A DNA stretch of 64,000 nucleotides from Curvibacter delicatus NBRC 14919. GTDB taxonomy: Bacteria > Pseudomonadota > Gammaproteobacteria > Burkholderiales > Burkholderiaceae_C. The position numbers and the translations under genes were made by a program. The stretch covers positions 28,932-92,931 of the forward strand of contig NZ_BCWP01000013.1 of NCBI RefSeq assembly GCF_001592265.1. Direction: 5' to 3'. Below are positions 18,467-26,262 of the stretch, piece by piece (the stretch's first letter is position 1; each line of letters begins with the position of its first letter). The notes below the pieces were generated by a model, which was not told the DNA's origin, did not search any database, and was given only the letters and a program-made list of their open reading frames with translations.

Positions 18467-18600
18467 CATCCTCCCTGCTCCTAAAGGACCGGGATTCCCT
18501 CTGCAGGGGTTCTATGTCCAGAACCGGAAACGAGCTTAGACAGGATATTTTTAGCTGCATTCACATCGCGATCATGCAAGCTGCCACATTCACTGCAAAC
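18464..18600 (-). ncRNA. Probable omega (guide) RNA scaffold at the 3' end of tnpB
   Basis: In characterised IS605-type elements, the RNA bound by TnpB covers the 3' end of the tnpB frame and the right end, with the guide taken from the flank. By analogy the scaffold here would run on the minus strand through the tnpB stop to TGTCAA at 18464. The guide would start in the 3' end of the metallophosphoesterase gene (CGTCCCTGCTCC). The upstream edge is approximate. Confidence 0.4.
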
Positions 18601-19545
18601 CCATCTCCTTATTCCAAGGCCTGCGAAACCTCTCGGCCTCGAATCGGGCTGTGCGCCGCAATCCGAGCAGGTCTGGGTGGTGAAACTCTCATTCACTTCC
18701 TCAAACCACGCGCCATGCTTAACAGCCTTGTACGCCAGTTGACTACGGAAGCAAGACCAACCCGCATCGAGAACGGACTTGGCCATGTTGGTCCTGGCAA
18801 GTCCGGCAGCAGACACATCGCCCACCGCAATCAGATCAAACTCACGCACGATGCGCGTGCTGAGCTTGTGCAGAAAGTCACTCCTGCGGTTCGCCGTCTG
18901 AGACTGAATGGCTTTGACACGACGCTTCTTGTTGGCGCGCTGGGCCAGCGCCAGAGCATCCTCGGCACCCCGGTACAGGCCAGGTGCGGCAATCCTCTCT
19001 CCATTGGACAGAGTAGCAAAGTCCTTCAAGCCCAGATCGATACCAATGCCGCTTTGGATCGGGCGCGCTGGGGCCGCAGGAACATCAACGCAGACATTGA
19101 GAAACCAGTTGCCCCGGCTGTCCTGGGAAAAGTTGGTGCCGTCTTTGATTGTCGCGCCGGCAGGAAGGGTGCGACTCTTGAACACCTTGAACTCACGGCC
19201 GTTGAAGTGAAATCCAGCCGGTGTTTCCCTCAGATCCCGACCCTTGAGCGGCACCCAGCCCAGGTGCCTCTTGCCGCGGTAGCGAAGGTAGGGGCGCTTC
19301 TTCTGAGATCTGGACTTGGCGTACTGCTCGCACACCGCGTTGATCGTGCCGCTGTGGATGCCAAGCTCTTTGCTGGAGCCGGTGGTGAGCTTGTTGAGGT
19401 CAAAGCCGCTGAGCCACTTGCGATCAAAGCGCAGCGCATCCTTTTGGCGATCGTTACAGTAGTTGAAGACAAAGTTCACCGCGCGGGCCTGCTTGTTCAG
19501 CAGGCCATTCAAGGATTTGACCCTGTAGCGGTACACCAGCAGCAT
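18481..19545 (-). CDS. tnpB: TnpB-type RNA-guided nuclease (OrfB transposase) with altered RuvC-II motif
   Basis: A 354-residue TnpB. It has the N-terminal helical domain (YRYRVKSLNGLLNKQARAVNF), RuvC-I aspartate at 170 (GIGIDLGLKDFA), a zinc ribbon (C293, C296, C317, C320) and RuvC-III (HDRDVNAAKNI, D325/D327). At RuvC-II, where most TnpBs have a glutamate (VEDL), this protein has V-G-D-V at 241-244, so the usual catalytic glutamate is missing. Glutamates at 282, 283 and 286 (FEEVNE) could stand in. ATG 19545 was chosen because the homologous start is MLxVYRYRVKS. The frame is intact, with no stop or shift. Confidence 0.9.
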   Translation of the reverse strand: MLLVYRYRVKSLNGLLNKQARAVNFVFNYCNDRQKDALRFDRKWLSGFDLNKLTTGSSKELGIHSGTINAVCEQYAKSRSQKKRPYLRYRGKRHLGWVPLKGRDLRETPAGFHFNGREFKVFKSRTLPAGATIKDGTNFSQDSRGNWFLNVCVDVPAAPARPIQSGIGIDLGLKDFATLSNGERIAAPGLYRGAEDALALAQRANKKRRVKAIQSQTANRRSDFLHKLSTRIVREFDLIAVGDVSAAGLARTNMAKSVLDAGWSCFRSQLAYKAVKHGAWFEEVNESFTTQTCSDCGAQPDSRPRGFAGLGIRRWVCSECGSLHDRDVNAAKNILSKLVSGSGHRTPAEGIPVL

Positions 19546-19613
19546 ACTGGATATATTAACAGTACCAGAGCCATCGAGCAAGTATTCCGACGCTTTGCGC
19601 CGGCCTTCTACCT

Positions 19614-19633
19614 CCCCGCCCTGATGGGCGGGG
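19614..19633 (-). repeat. Left-end hairpin of the tnpB element
   Basis: Eight-bp stem CCCCGCCC / GGGCGGGG with a four-base loop. On the minus strand the context GAGAAGCCCCGCCC...GGGGAGG resembles the right-end context GGGAATCCC...AGGGAGG, as expected if a Y1 transposase reads both ends on the same strand. The downstream sequence GGAG at 19641-19644 acts as the ribosome binding site of the kinase gene. Confidence 0.7.
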
Positions 19634-19649
19634 CTTCTCAGGAGTTTTG

Positions 19650-21116
19650 ATGAAGTTGCTGGAGCCCGGGCACGTGCTGGATGGCTTTGTGGTCGACGAG
19701 TGCGTGCACTCGGGCGGCATGGCCCACATCTACCGTGTGCATTACGCCGATGGCACGCCCGATCCGGGTTTCCCGATGGTCATGAAGGTGCCGCGCATGA
19801 CCGCCGGCGATGGAGCGGAAAACATCGTCAGCTTCGAGGTGGAGCACCAGATCATGCAGGTGCTGACCGGCCCGCACGTGCCGCGTTTTGTGGCCGCTGG
19901 CGACCTGGAGCGCACGCCCTATCTGGTGATGGAGTATGTGCAGGGGCGCACGCTGCAGCACTGGCTCGACGAACCCGCGTTGCCGCCGATTGACGAGGTG
20001 GTGCGGCTCGGTGCCGCCATGTCGCATGCCGCACACAGCCTGCACCAGCAGAACACGGTGCACCTGGATCTCAAGCCGGCCAATGTCCTGATCCGGCCCG
20101 ACGGCAGCGCGGTACTGCTCGACTTCGGCCTGTCGTGCAACGCGCTCTACCCGGACCTGCTGGCCGAGCAGCTGCGCAAGGCGGTGGGGTCCCCGGCCTG
20201 GATCGCGCCCGAGCAGGTGGTCGGGGTGCGCGGCGATCCCCGCAGCGATGTCTTTGCCATCGGTGTCATGCTCTACCAGTTGCTGACCGGCAAGCTGCCC
20301 TTCGGTGCGCCGCAAACCAACGGCGGCCTGCGTCAACGGCTGTGGATGGACCCGCCGCCGCCACGCCAGCGCAAGCCGGAACTGCCGCCCTGGTTGCAAG
20401 AGGTGGTGCTGCGCTGTCTGGCACAGGAGGCGGCGCAGCGTTATCCCTCAGCGGCGCATCTGGCATTTGACTTGTTGCATCCCGAGCAGGTTGACGTGAC
20501 AGAACGCGGCCTCGCGACGCAGGGCACGGGGGTCTGGGTTCATTTCAAGCGCTGGATCAAGGCGGCCGGCATGCACTACCAGCCCAGCCCCCTGCCCATG
20601 CAGCAGATTGACGAGGTACCGATCGTGATGGTGGCTGTGCCGCATCAGGATGTCAGTGATGCCACGCTGTATTCCTTGCGGCAGGCGGCCGCGCGTTCGC
20701 TCGGGACCCGCCCGGGCGCGCGGCTGGCCTGCGTGACGGTGATCTCACCCAGCCAGACCAGCAGCACACGCGAGGAAGACAGCGAAACCAGCGTGCAGCG
20801 CCGGTACATGACGCAGCTGCGGCAATGGATGAAGCCACTGGACCTGACCGGGCACCAGACGTCCTGCCATGTGATCGAGTCGGGTGACGCGGCGCAGGCA
20901 CTGCTCAATTACGCCATCGGCAACCGCGTCAGCGTGATCGTAATGGGGGCCGCCACGCACGGGCTGATGAAGCAACGCTTTGTGGCCACCGTGCCGATCC
21001 GGGTCGCCATGGAGGCTCCCTGCACCGTGATCCTGGTCAAGCAGACCCTGCCGTTCGAACAGCTGAAGGTAGAGGAGGATGTGCGGAAGCGGGACGACTG
21101 GGATGTGCCTTTCTAG
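19650..21116 (+). CDS. Serine/threonine protein kinase fused to a universal stress protein domain
   Basis: A protein of about 488 residues. Residues 10-275 are a Hanks-type kinase: glycine loop CVHSGGMAHIYRV, ATP lysine in MVMKVPR, catalytic loop HLDLKPANVLI, DFG as LLDFGLS, and the APE-like segment. The catalytic loop has HLD where most kinases have HRD, so activation-loop control may differ. Residues 315-480 are a UspA domain ending in GAATHGLMKQRFVATVPIRVAMEAPCTV, though the ATP-loop pattern is not perfect. The chosen ATG 19650 has GGAG five bases upstream; a TTG one codon earlier is unlikely. It probably once overlapped the metallophosphoesterase gene, which could be its cognate phosphatase. 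Confidence 0.9.
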   Translation: MKLLEPGHVLDGFVVDECVHSGGMAHIYRVHYADGTPDPGFPMVMKVPRMTAGDGAENIVSFEVEHQIMQVLTGPHVPRFVAAGDLERTPYLVMEYVQGRTLQHWLDEPALPPIDEVVRLGAAMSHAAHSLHQQNTVHLDLKPANVLIRPDGSAVLLDFGLSCNALYPDLLAEQLRKAVGSPAWIAPEQVVGVRGDPRSDVFAIGVMLYQLLTGKLPFGAPQTNGGLRQRLWMDPPPPRQRKPELPPWLQEVVLRCLAQEAAQRYPSAAHLAFDLLHPEQVDVTERGLATQGTGVWVHFKRWIKAAGMHYQPSPLPMQQIDEVPIVMVAVPHQDVSDATLYSLRQAAARSLGTRPGARLACVTVISPSQTSSTREEDSETSVQRRYMTQLRQWMKPLDLTGHQTSCHVIESGDAAQALLNYAIGNRVSVIVMGAATHGLMKQRFVATVPIRVAMEAPCTVILVKQTLPFEQLKVEEDVRKRDDWDVPF

Positions 21117-21157
21117 GCGTTGTCGGCCCGCATGTCAAAGGCGAACAGAGCCGGGCA

Positions 21158-22405
21158 CTAGAGGCTGAAGTGCTTGCGGACCATGACCTCCAGCAGCGCC
21201 CGGGCCTCGTCTTCGCTGGCATTGATGATGCTGCGGTGGATGTGCTGCGACAGGTCTGAGAACACCCTGACCAGGTGCGGGTCGAAATGCTTGCCGGACC
21301 CTTCGGCCAGCACCTGCATGGCGGACTCCAGCGGCATCGGCTCCTTGTAAGGGCGGCGCGCGCACAGGGCGTCGAACACGTCGGCCAGCGCGAAGATGCG
21401 CGCCACCAGCGGGATGTCCTCGCCGGCCACACCGCGCGGGTAGCCGGTGCCGTCCCATTTTTCGTGGTGGCCGGCCACCACGGCCCGGCCGCCTTCGAGC
21501 CAGCCGGCGCCGGTCACGATGTCCTCGCCCAGGCCGACGTGGGTGCGCATGACGATCATTTCGTCATCGGTGAGGCGACCGGGTTTGAGCAGAATGGCGT
21601 CCGGGATGCCGATCTTGCCGACATCGTGCAGAAAACTGCCGGCGATGAGTTCCTGCATGCGGCTGCCATGCAGGCCCACGGCCTCGCCCAGCGTGGCCGC
21701 GATCCAGGCCACGCGGTAGTTGTGGGCGCCGGTGTCGGAGTCGCGCCGCGCGATGGCGCGCCCCAGCGCCTCCATCATCGAAATGTGGGACTCCAGCACC
21801 TCCCGTGCCTTGCGCTGGTTGTCGGCAAAGAGGCGGATCATCACGGGGTAGAGGATCGCGCCGCACAGCAGGGCCGCCAGCGCCACCAGCAGCGCCACGC
21901 GCAGCGCTTCTGTGCGCAGCTGCTCACGCTGCCAGTCCGGCACCAGGCGCACGCCTTCCAGATAGCCGGTGATGGTCTGCTGGTCGCCACGCAGCGGCAC
22001 GAACACGCGCAACACCCAGCGCTCGCCCGGCAGGCGCTGGCTTTCATAGAACGGGAATTCGTAGGCCGGCGGGCCGTGGGGTGCAATGTCCTTCTCGATC
22101 GTACGGCCGGTTGCGGTCATGTCCTCGGCCATCAGCACCCCTTCGGCACTGTAGATCTCGGCGATATCGAACAGGCCGCCGACCAGGGCGCGCGCAGCCG
22201 CCTGCGCATGCGGCTGCGCCTGGGTGCCTTCCGGGCGGAAGGGCTCATGGTGCAGCAGGCGCCGCGACTCTTCCACCGCCATGGAGACAATGCTGTCTTC
22301 CGCGTTCTCGCGTGCGATCCACCAGACGGGCGGGACCGACAGGCCGGCGAGCATAACGGAGACGCTGCCGATCTTGATGGCCAACCTGCGTTTGAATGAA
22401 ATCAT
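21158..22405 (-). CDS. Membrane sensor with HD-GYP domain (cyclic-di-GMP phosphodiesterase)
   Basis: A 415-residue protein. A hydrophobic segment at about 12-32 and a second at about 170-190 bound a periplasmic sensor. The C-terminal half is an HD-GYP domain with intact motifs: GSFLHDVGKIGIPDAILLKPG and HHEKWDGTGYPRG. These hydrolyse cyclic-di-GMP through a di- or tri-iron site. With the GGDEF-EAL protein at 13430 this gives two c-di-GMP enzymes within 9 kb. It is convergent with the kinase-USP gene. Confidence 0.92.
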   Translation of the reverse strand: MISFKRRLAIKIGSVSVMLAGLSVPPVWWIARENAEDSIVSMAVEESRRLLHHEPFRPEGTQAQPHAQAAARALVGGLFDIAEIYSAEGVLMAEDMTATGRTIEKDIAPHGPPAYEFPFYESQRLPGERWVLRVFVPLRGDQQTITGYLEGVRLVPDWQREQLRTEALRVALLVALAALLCGAILYPVMIRLFADNQRKAREVLESHISMMEALGRAIARRDSDTGAHNYRVAWIAATLGEAVGLHGSRMQELIAGSFLHDVGKIGIPDAILLKPGRLTDDEMIVMRTHVGLGEDIVTGAGWLEGGRAVVAGHHEKWDGTGYPRGVAGEDIPLVARIFALADVFDALCARRPYKEPMPLESAMQVLAEGSGKHFDPHLVRVFSDLSQHIHRSIINASEDEARALLEVMVRKHFSL

Positions 22406-22462
22406 GGATCTATCCCCTCGGGCGACAGGGGCATTATCCCCTTGCGGGTGGGCGTGGCCGGC

Positions 22463-23131
22463 TCAACGGGAGCGGACCACCGTCACGTGGTGGACACGCG
22501 GGCCGGACGGGTCGCTCAGGCGCAACTGCAGCGTCTGCGGTGCGAAGCCCGCAGGGACCGCAATGCTTCCCTCCATCTTCAGAAAGCGGCTCACATTCAG
22601 GTTGAATTTCGGATCGTTCGGGTCGCCGGGATACTCAAGCACGTCGTGCGAACCGTCAACGAGGCCGCCGAGCAGCAGGGTTGCCTTGCCGACAAAGCGC
22701 GGGCCGTGATTGACCAGGGTGTACTCGTAGCGGAGCCGGCTGCTGTCGCCGGTCTGGTTCCAGGCCACCAGGTTCTGGACGGCCAAACCCTTGTTGAGGC
22801 CCGAGTCCTGCGGCACGTCGGCGGGGGCCGGGCCCTCTTGGCGGAGGTCACCGTTCGCCAGCAGGTCAGGCCCGGCGGGAGCGGTCAGCGCCGTTTGTGG
22901 CGATGACAGTGGTGTTGTTTCAGACACCGGGAAATAGCGTCCGGCCGAGAAGCATGCGACCGCTGCCAGGATCGACAGCAGTGCGTGCCCCGCAACGCGG
23001 CTCCAGTATTTCCAGGCGGGGACGGGTGGCAGGATGACCGGCGCCGAGGGCTGGGTCAGCCGCGCGTGCAGCATGTGCCAAAGGGTTTTGACGAACGCAG
23101 TGTGTTTGCTGTGAGCCAGTGAGGTGTTCAT
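22463..23131 (-). CDS. Membrane-anchored hypothetical protein
   Basis: A protein of about 222 residues with one membrane segment near residues 48-65 (GHALLSILAAVACFSAG). The C-terminal part, probably periplasmic, looks like a beta-rich domain (LAVQNLVAWNQTGDSSRLRYEYTL). I do not recognise the family with confidence. The ATG at 23131 gives an unbroken N-terminal cytoplasmic tail; a more upstream start would add low-quality sequence. It lies 57 bp upstream of the HD-GYP gene on the same strand and could be its partner. Confidence 0.65.
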   Translation of the reverse strand: MNTSLAHSKHTAFVKTLWHMLHARLTQPSAPVILPPVPAWKYWSRVAGHALLSILAAVACFSAGRYFPVSETTPLSSPQTALTAPAGPDLLANGDLRQEGPAPADVPQDSGLNKGLAVQNLVAWNQTGDSSRLRYEYTLVNHGPRFVGKATLLLGGLVDGSHDVLEYPGDPNDPKFNLNVSRFLKMEGSIAVPAGFAPQTLQLRLSDPSGPRVHHVTVVRSR

Positions 23132-23321
23132 CTCGCTGTGTTGGGTGAAGAATGCCGGTCGACGGTTGCATTGTGCAACACATTGTTGCATTGAGCGGGG
23201 CCGTATTCCCGTCTAAAACGTTCACCCACGTGTCCTGCCTTGTGGCGCCGTGAGGCCGGGAACTGCCGCCTCATGCTGGTGCTGGCCTGAATCAGGCAGA
23301 AGGATGCGGGACAATCGGGGC

Positions 23322-24359
23322 ATGAACACCGAGCGCCACCTCTTTGAAACGTTGACGCCCGATGTGGTGATGGATGCCCTGGCCAGCGTCGGCCTGTACG
23401 GCGACGGTCGGCTGCAGGCGCTGAGCTCCTATGAGAACCGCGTTTACCAGTCGCACCTGGAGGATGGCCAGGTCGTGGTGGCCAAGTTCTACCGCCCCGA
23501 ACGCTGGAGCGAGGCGCAGATCCAGGAAGAGCACGACTTTGCCGCCGAGCTCGTGGCCGCCGAAGTGCCGGTGGTGGCGCCGTTGGCGTTGCATGGCGCC
23601 ACCTTGCACCACCACGGCGGTTTTGTGTTTTCCGTCAGCCCGCGTCGCGGCGGGCGTCCGCCTGAACTGGATGACGACGAGGTGCTGGAGTGGATCGGCC
23701 GCTTCCTGGCGCGGCTGCACACGGTGGGCGCGGCGCGGCCTTTTGTGCACCGGCCGGCGCTGGACCTGCAGACCTTTGCCCGCGAGCCCTACGACTGGCT
23801 GCTGACCCACCAGATGGTGCCGCTGGACGTGCAATCGGCCTGGCAGAAAGCCTGCCAGGATGCTATTAATTCGATAGCTGCTTGCGCCTATTTTTCGGGG
23901 TCTGGAGGCCGAAATGATGCTGATTCCGGCGTGGTGCGTTCGCTGCGCCTGCATGGTGACTGCCATGCAGGCAACATCCTGTGGACGCCGGTCGATGTGC
24001 CGGCCAGCGTCGGTCCGGGGCCGCACTTCGTCGACCTGGACGACGCGCGCATGGGGCCGGCGGTGCAGGACGTGTGGATGCTGCTGTCGGGCGACCGCGC
24101 CCAGCGCACGCGTCAGCTGAGCTGCCTGCTCGACGGCTACGAGCAGTTCCGTGACTTTGACCGCCGCGAGCTGGCGTTGATCGAGCCCTTGCGCACCCTG
24201 CGCCTGATCCACTACAGCGCCTGGCTGGCCCGGCGCTGGGACGCCCCGACCTTTCCGCTCAACTTCCCGTGGTTCGGCAGCAGTGATTACTGGCAGGGCC
24301 AGGTGCAGATGCTGCAGGACCAGGTGGAGGCCATGCAGGAGGCGCCGCTCAGCGCCTGA
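23322..24359 (+). CDS. srkA: SrkA/YihE-type stress response protein kinase with repeat-derived insert
   Basis: A 345-residue cytoplasmic kinase of the APH/YihE fold, which in E. coli protects against programmed death under stress. Key parts are SSYENRVYQ, VVVAKFYRPERWSEAQIQEEHDF (ATP lysine), the catalytic loop LRLHGDCHAGNILW and the metal-binding FVDLDDARMGPAVQDVW. I chose ATG 23322 because MNTERHLFETLTPD is the family start. Just before the catalytic loop, residues of about 181-201 are encoded by a copy of the dispersed repeat, in frame. That stretch sits in a surface loop of the fold, so the protein may still work. Confidence 0.9.
   Translation: MNTERHLFETLTPDVVMDALASVGLYGDGRLQALSSYENRVYQSHLEDGQVVVAKFYRPERWSEAQIQEEHDFAAELVAAEVPVVAPLALHGATLHHHGGFVFSVSPRRGGRPPELDDDEVLEWIGRFLARLHTVGAARPFVHRPALDLQTFAREPYDWLLTHQMVPLDVQSAWQKACQDAINSIAACAYFSGSGGRNDADSGVVRSLRLHGDCHAGNILWTPVDVPASVGPGPHFVDLDDARMGPAVQDVWMLLSGDRAQRTRQLSCLLDGYEQFRDFDRRELALIEPLRTLRLIHYSAWLARRWDAPTFPLNFPWFGSSDYWQGQVQMLQDQVEAMQEAPLSA
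23859..23922 (+). repeat. Dispersed repeat, copy B, inside the srkA reading frame
   Basis: GATGCTATTAATTCGATAGC is followed by TGCTTGCGCCTATTTTTCGG and a TCTGGAGGCCGAAATGATG tail. It matches copies A and C in order and spacing, but here it lies within coding sequence and is translated as D-A-I-N-S-I-A-A-C-A-Y-F-S-G-S-G-G-R. Confidence 0.7.
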
Positions 24360-24365
24360 GCGGCC

Positions 24366-25337
24366 TCAGGGTTTGCGTTCCAGCCGGGCGATGAGTTCGC
24401 CCATGATGCCGCGGCGGAATGCCAGCACACACAGCACGAAGATCAGGCCGGTGACCAGAGTGACCGACTCGCCCAGCGAAGAGAACCACTCGATGCCGCT
24501 GAGGCGTGCCAGCCAGGCGCCCATCTCGCCGATCTTGTTTTCCAGCAACACCACCAGGGCGGAGCCGAGCAGGGGGCCGGACAGGGTGCCCAGGCCGCCC
24601 ACCAGCGTCATCAGGATCACCTGACCGGAGGCGGTCCAGTGCACGTCGCTGAGGGTGGCAAAACCCAGCACCAGGGTCTTGAGGGAGCCGGCCAGCCCGG
24701 CCAACGCGGCCGACAGCACAAAGGCCAACAGCTTGAAGCGGTTGGTGTCGTAACCGAGCGAAATCGAGCGCGGCTCGTTTTCCTTGATGGCCTTGAGCAC
24801 CTGGCCAAACGGGGAGTGGATGATGCGCACGATCAGCAGGAAGGCCGCCACCACGATGGCCAGCGCCACGTAGTACATGACCAGGTCGTTCTGCAGATCC
24901 AGCAGGCCGAACAGCTTGCCGCGCGGCACGCCTTGCAGGCCGTCTTCGCCGCCGGTGAGCGGCGCCTGCAGGCAGATGAAGAACACCATCTGCGCCAGTG
25001 CCAGCGTGATCATGGCGAAATAGATGCCCTGGCGCCGGATGGCCAGCACGCCGAAAACCCAGCCCAGGGCGGCAGCGCCCAGGGTGCCCAGCAGCAGGCC
25101 GACTTCCGGGGTGAGGTGCCAGATCTTGATGGCATGCCCGGCCACATAGGCCGCACCGCCCAGGAAGGCCGCATGGCCGAAGGACAGCAAGCCGGTGTAA
25201 CCCAGCAGCAGGTTGAAGGCGGATGCGAAGAGCGCGAAGCACATCAGCTTCATGACGAACACGGGGTAGGCGCCCGCGAACGGCGCGGCCAGCAGGGCCA
25301 GCAACAACAGGCCGTACCCGATTTTTTTGTAGTTCAT
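24366..25337 (-). CDS. livM: Branched-chain amino acid-type ABC transporter permease LivM
   Basis: A 323-residue inner-membrane permease with about 8-10 hydrophobic segments and the LivM signatures LLGYTGLLSFGHAAFLGGAAY and GQVLKAIKENEPRSISLGYDTNRFKLLAF. It pairs with LivH to form the channel. The ATG at 25337 follows the livH stop by 14 bp; the reading frame stays open further upstream through livH but has no reason to start there. It is the last gene of a five-gene minus-strand operon. Confidence 0.93.
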   Translation of the reverse strand: MNYKKIGYGLLLLALLAAPFAGAYPVFVMKLMCFALFASAFNLLLGYTGLLSFGHAAFLGGAAYVAGHAIKIWHLTPEVGLLLGTLGAAALGWVFGVLAIRRQGIYFAMITLALAQMVFFICLQAPLTGGEDGLQGVPRGKLFGLLDLQNDLVMYYVALAIVVAAFLLIVRIIHSPFGQVLKAIKENEPRSISLGYDTNRFKLLAFVLSAALAGLAGSLKTLVLGFATLSDVHWTASGQVILMTLVGGLGTLSGPLLGSALVVLLENKIGEMGAWLARLSGIEWFSSLGESVTLVTGLIFVLCVLAFRRGIMGELIARLERKP

Positions 25338-25351
25338 GGGGTCGCAGCCTC

Positions 25352-26236
25352 TTACTTTTCTTTGCCGAACAGGCCGGCGGGGCGTGTCAGCAGCACGATG
25401 ACCATGATGACAAACACCACCGTCGAAGAAGCCTCGGGATAAAACACCTTGGTGAAGCCCTCGACGATGCCCAGCCCGAGCCCGGTCAGGATCGAGCCCA
25501 GGATCGAGCCCATGCCGCCGATCACCACCACCGCAAACACCACGATGATCAGGTTCTGCCCCATCAGCGGGGTGACCTGCATGACCGGGGCCGCCAGCAC
25601 GCCGGCAAAAGCGGCCAGCCCCACGCCGAAGCCATAGGTCAGCGTGACCATCAGCGGCACATTGATGCCGAAGGCCTCCACCAGACGCGGGTTCTCGGTG
25701 CCGGCGCGCAGGTAGGCGCCCAGGCGGGTTTTCTCGATCACGAACCAGGTCAGCAGGCATACCGTGATGGAGGCCACCACCACCCAGACCCGGTAGTTCG
25801 GCAGCATCATGAAGCCGAGGTTGGTGGCGCCTTCGAGCAGCTCGGGCGTGTCATAACCCAGGCCCGACACGCCGTAGACCGAGCGCAGGACGCCCTCGAT
25901 CAGCAGCGTCAGGCCGAGCGTGAGCAGCAGCCCGTACAAGTGGTCGAGCTTGTAGATCCAGCGCAGCAGAAAGCGCTCGATCACGATACCGAAAATTCCC
26001 ACCGTCACCGGCGCCAGCACCAGCATCCACCAGTAGTTGATGCCCAGGTAGTTCATGCCCATCCAGGTCAGGACTGCCCCCAGCATGAACAGCGCGCCGT
26101 GCGCGAAATTGATGACGTTGAGCAGGCCGAAGATCACGGCCAGCCCCAGGCTCAAGATCGCGTAAAACGAACCATTGACCAGCCCCAGAAGGAGCTGGCT
26201 CAGCATGGCGGGCAGAGAAACACCAAAGATTTCCAT
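25352..26236 (-). CDS. livH: Branched-chain amino acid-type ABC transporter permease LivH
   Basis: A 294-residue integral membrane protein with the LivH features LGLVNGSFYAILSLGLAVIFGLLNVINFAHGALFM, the RFLLRWIYKLDH loop and GTENPRLVEAFGINV. It forms the translocation path with LivM. It sits 26 bp downstream of the receptor gene and 14 bp upstream of livM on the minus strand. Confidence 0.93.
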   Translation of the reverse strand: MEIFGVSLPAMLSQLLLGLVNGSFYAILSLGLAVIFGLLNVINFAHGALFMLGAVLTWMGMNYLGINYWWMLVLAPVTVGIFGIVIERFLLRWIYKLDHLYGLLLTLGLTLLIEGVLRSVYGVSGLGYDTPELLEGATNLGFMMLPNYRVWVVVASITVCLLTWFVIEKTRLGAYLRAGTENPRLVEAFGINVPLMVTLTYGFGVGLAAFAGVLAAPVMQVTPLMGQNLIIVVFAVVVIGGMGSILGSILTGLGLGIVEGFTKVFYPEASSTVVFVIMVIVLLTRPAGLFGKEK

Positions 26237-26262
26237 GGACGGTGGGGATTCGGTTTAGTGGC

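Larger units (their letters stand above)
18464..19647 (-). mobile_element. Solitary tnpB element (IS200/IS605 superfamily, IS1341-type)
   Basis: About 1.18 kb carrying only tnpB, with no Y1 transposase tnpA. Read on the minus strand, the right end finishes with GGAATCCCGGTCC and then GGGAGGATGTCAA, a familiar IS605-type end. The left end has a hairpin (CCCCGCCC-ATCA-GGGCGGGG at 19614-19633). The sequence TTGA occurs at both boundaries (18463-18466 and 19647-19650), so the exact edges are ambiguous within four bases. Without tnpA, movement would need a transposase in trans. Confidence 0.82.
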
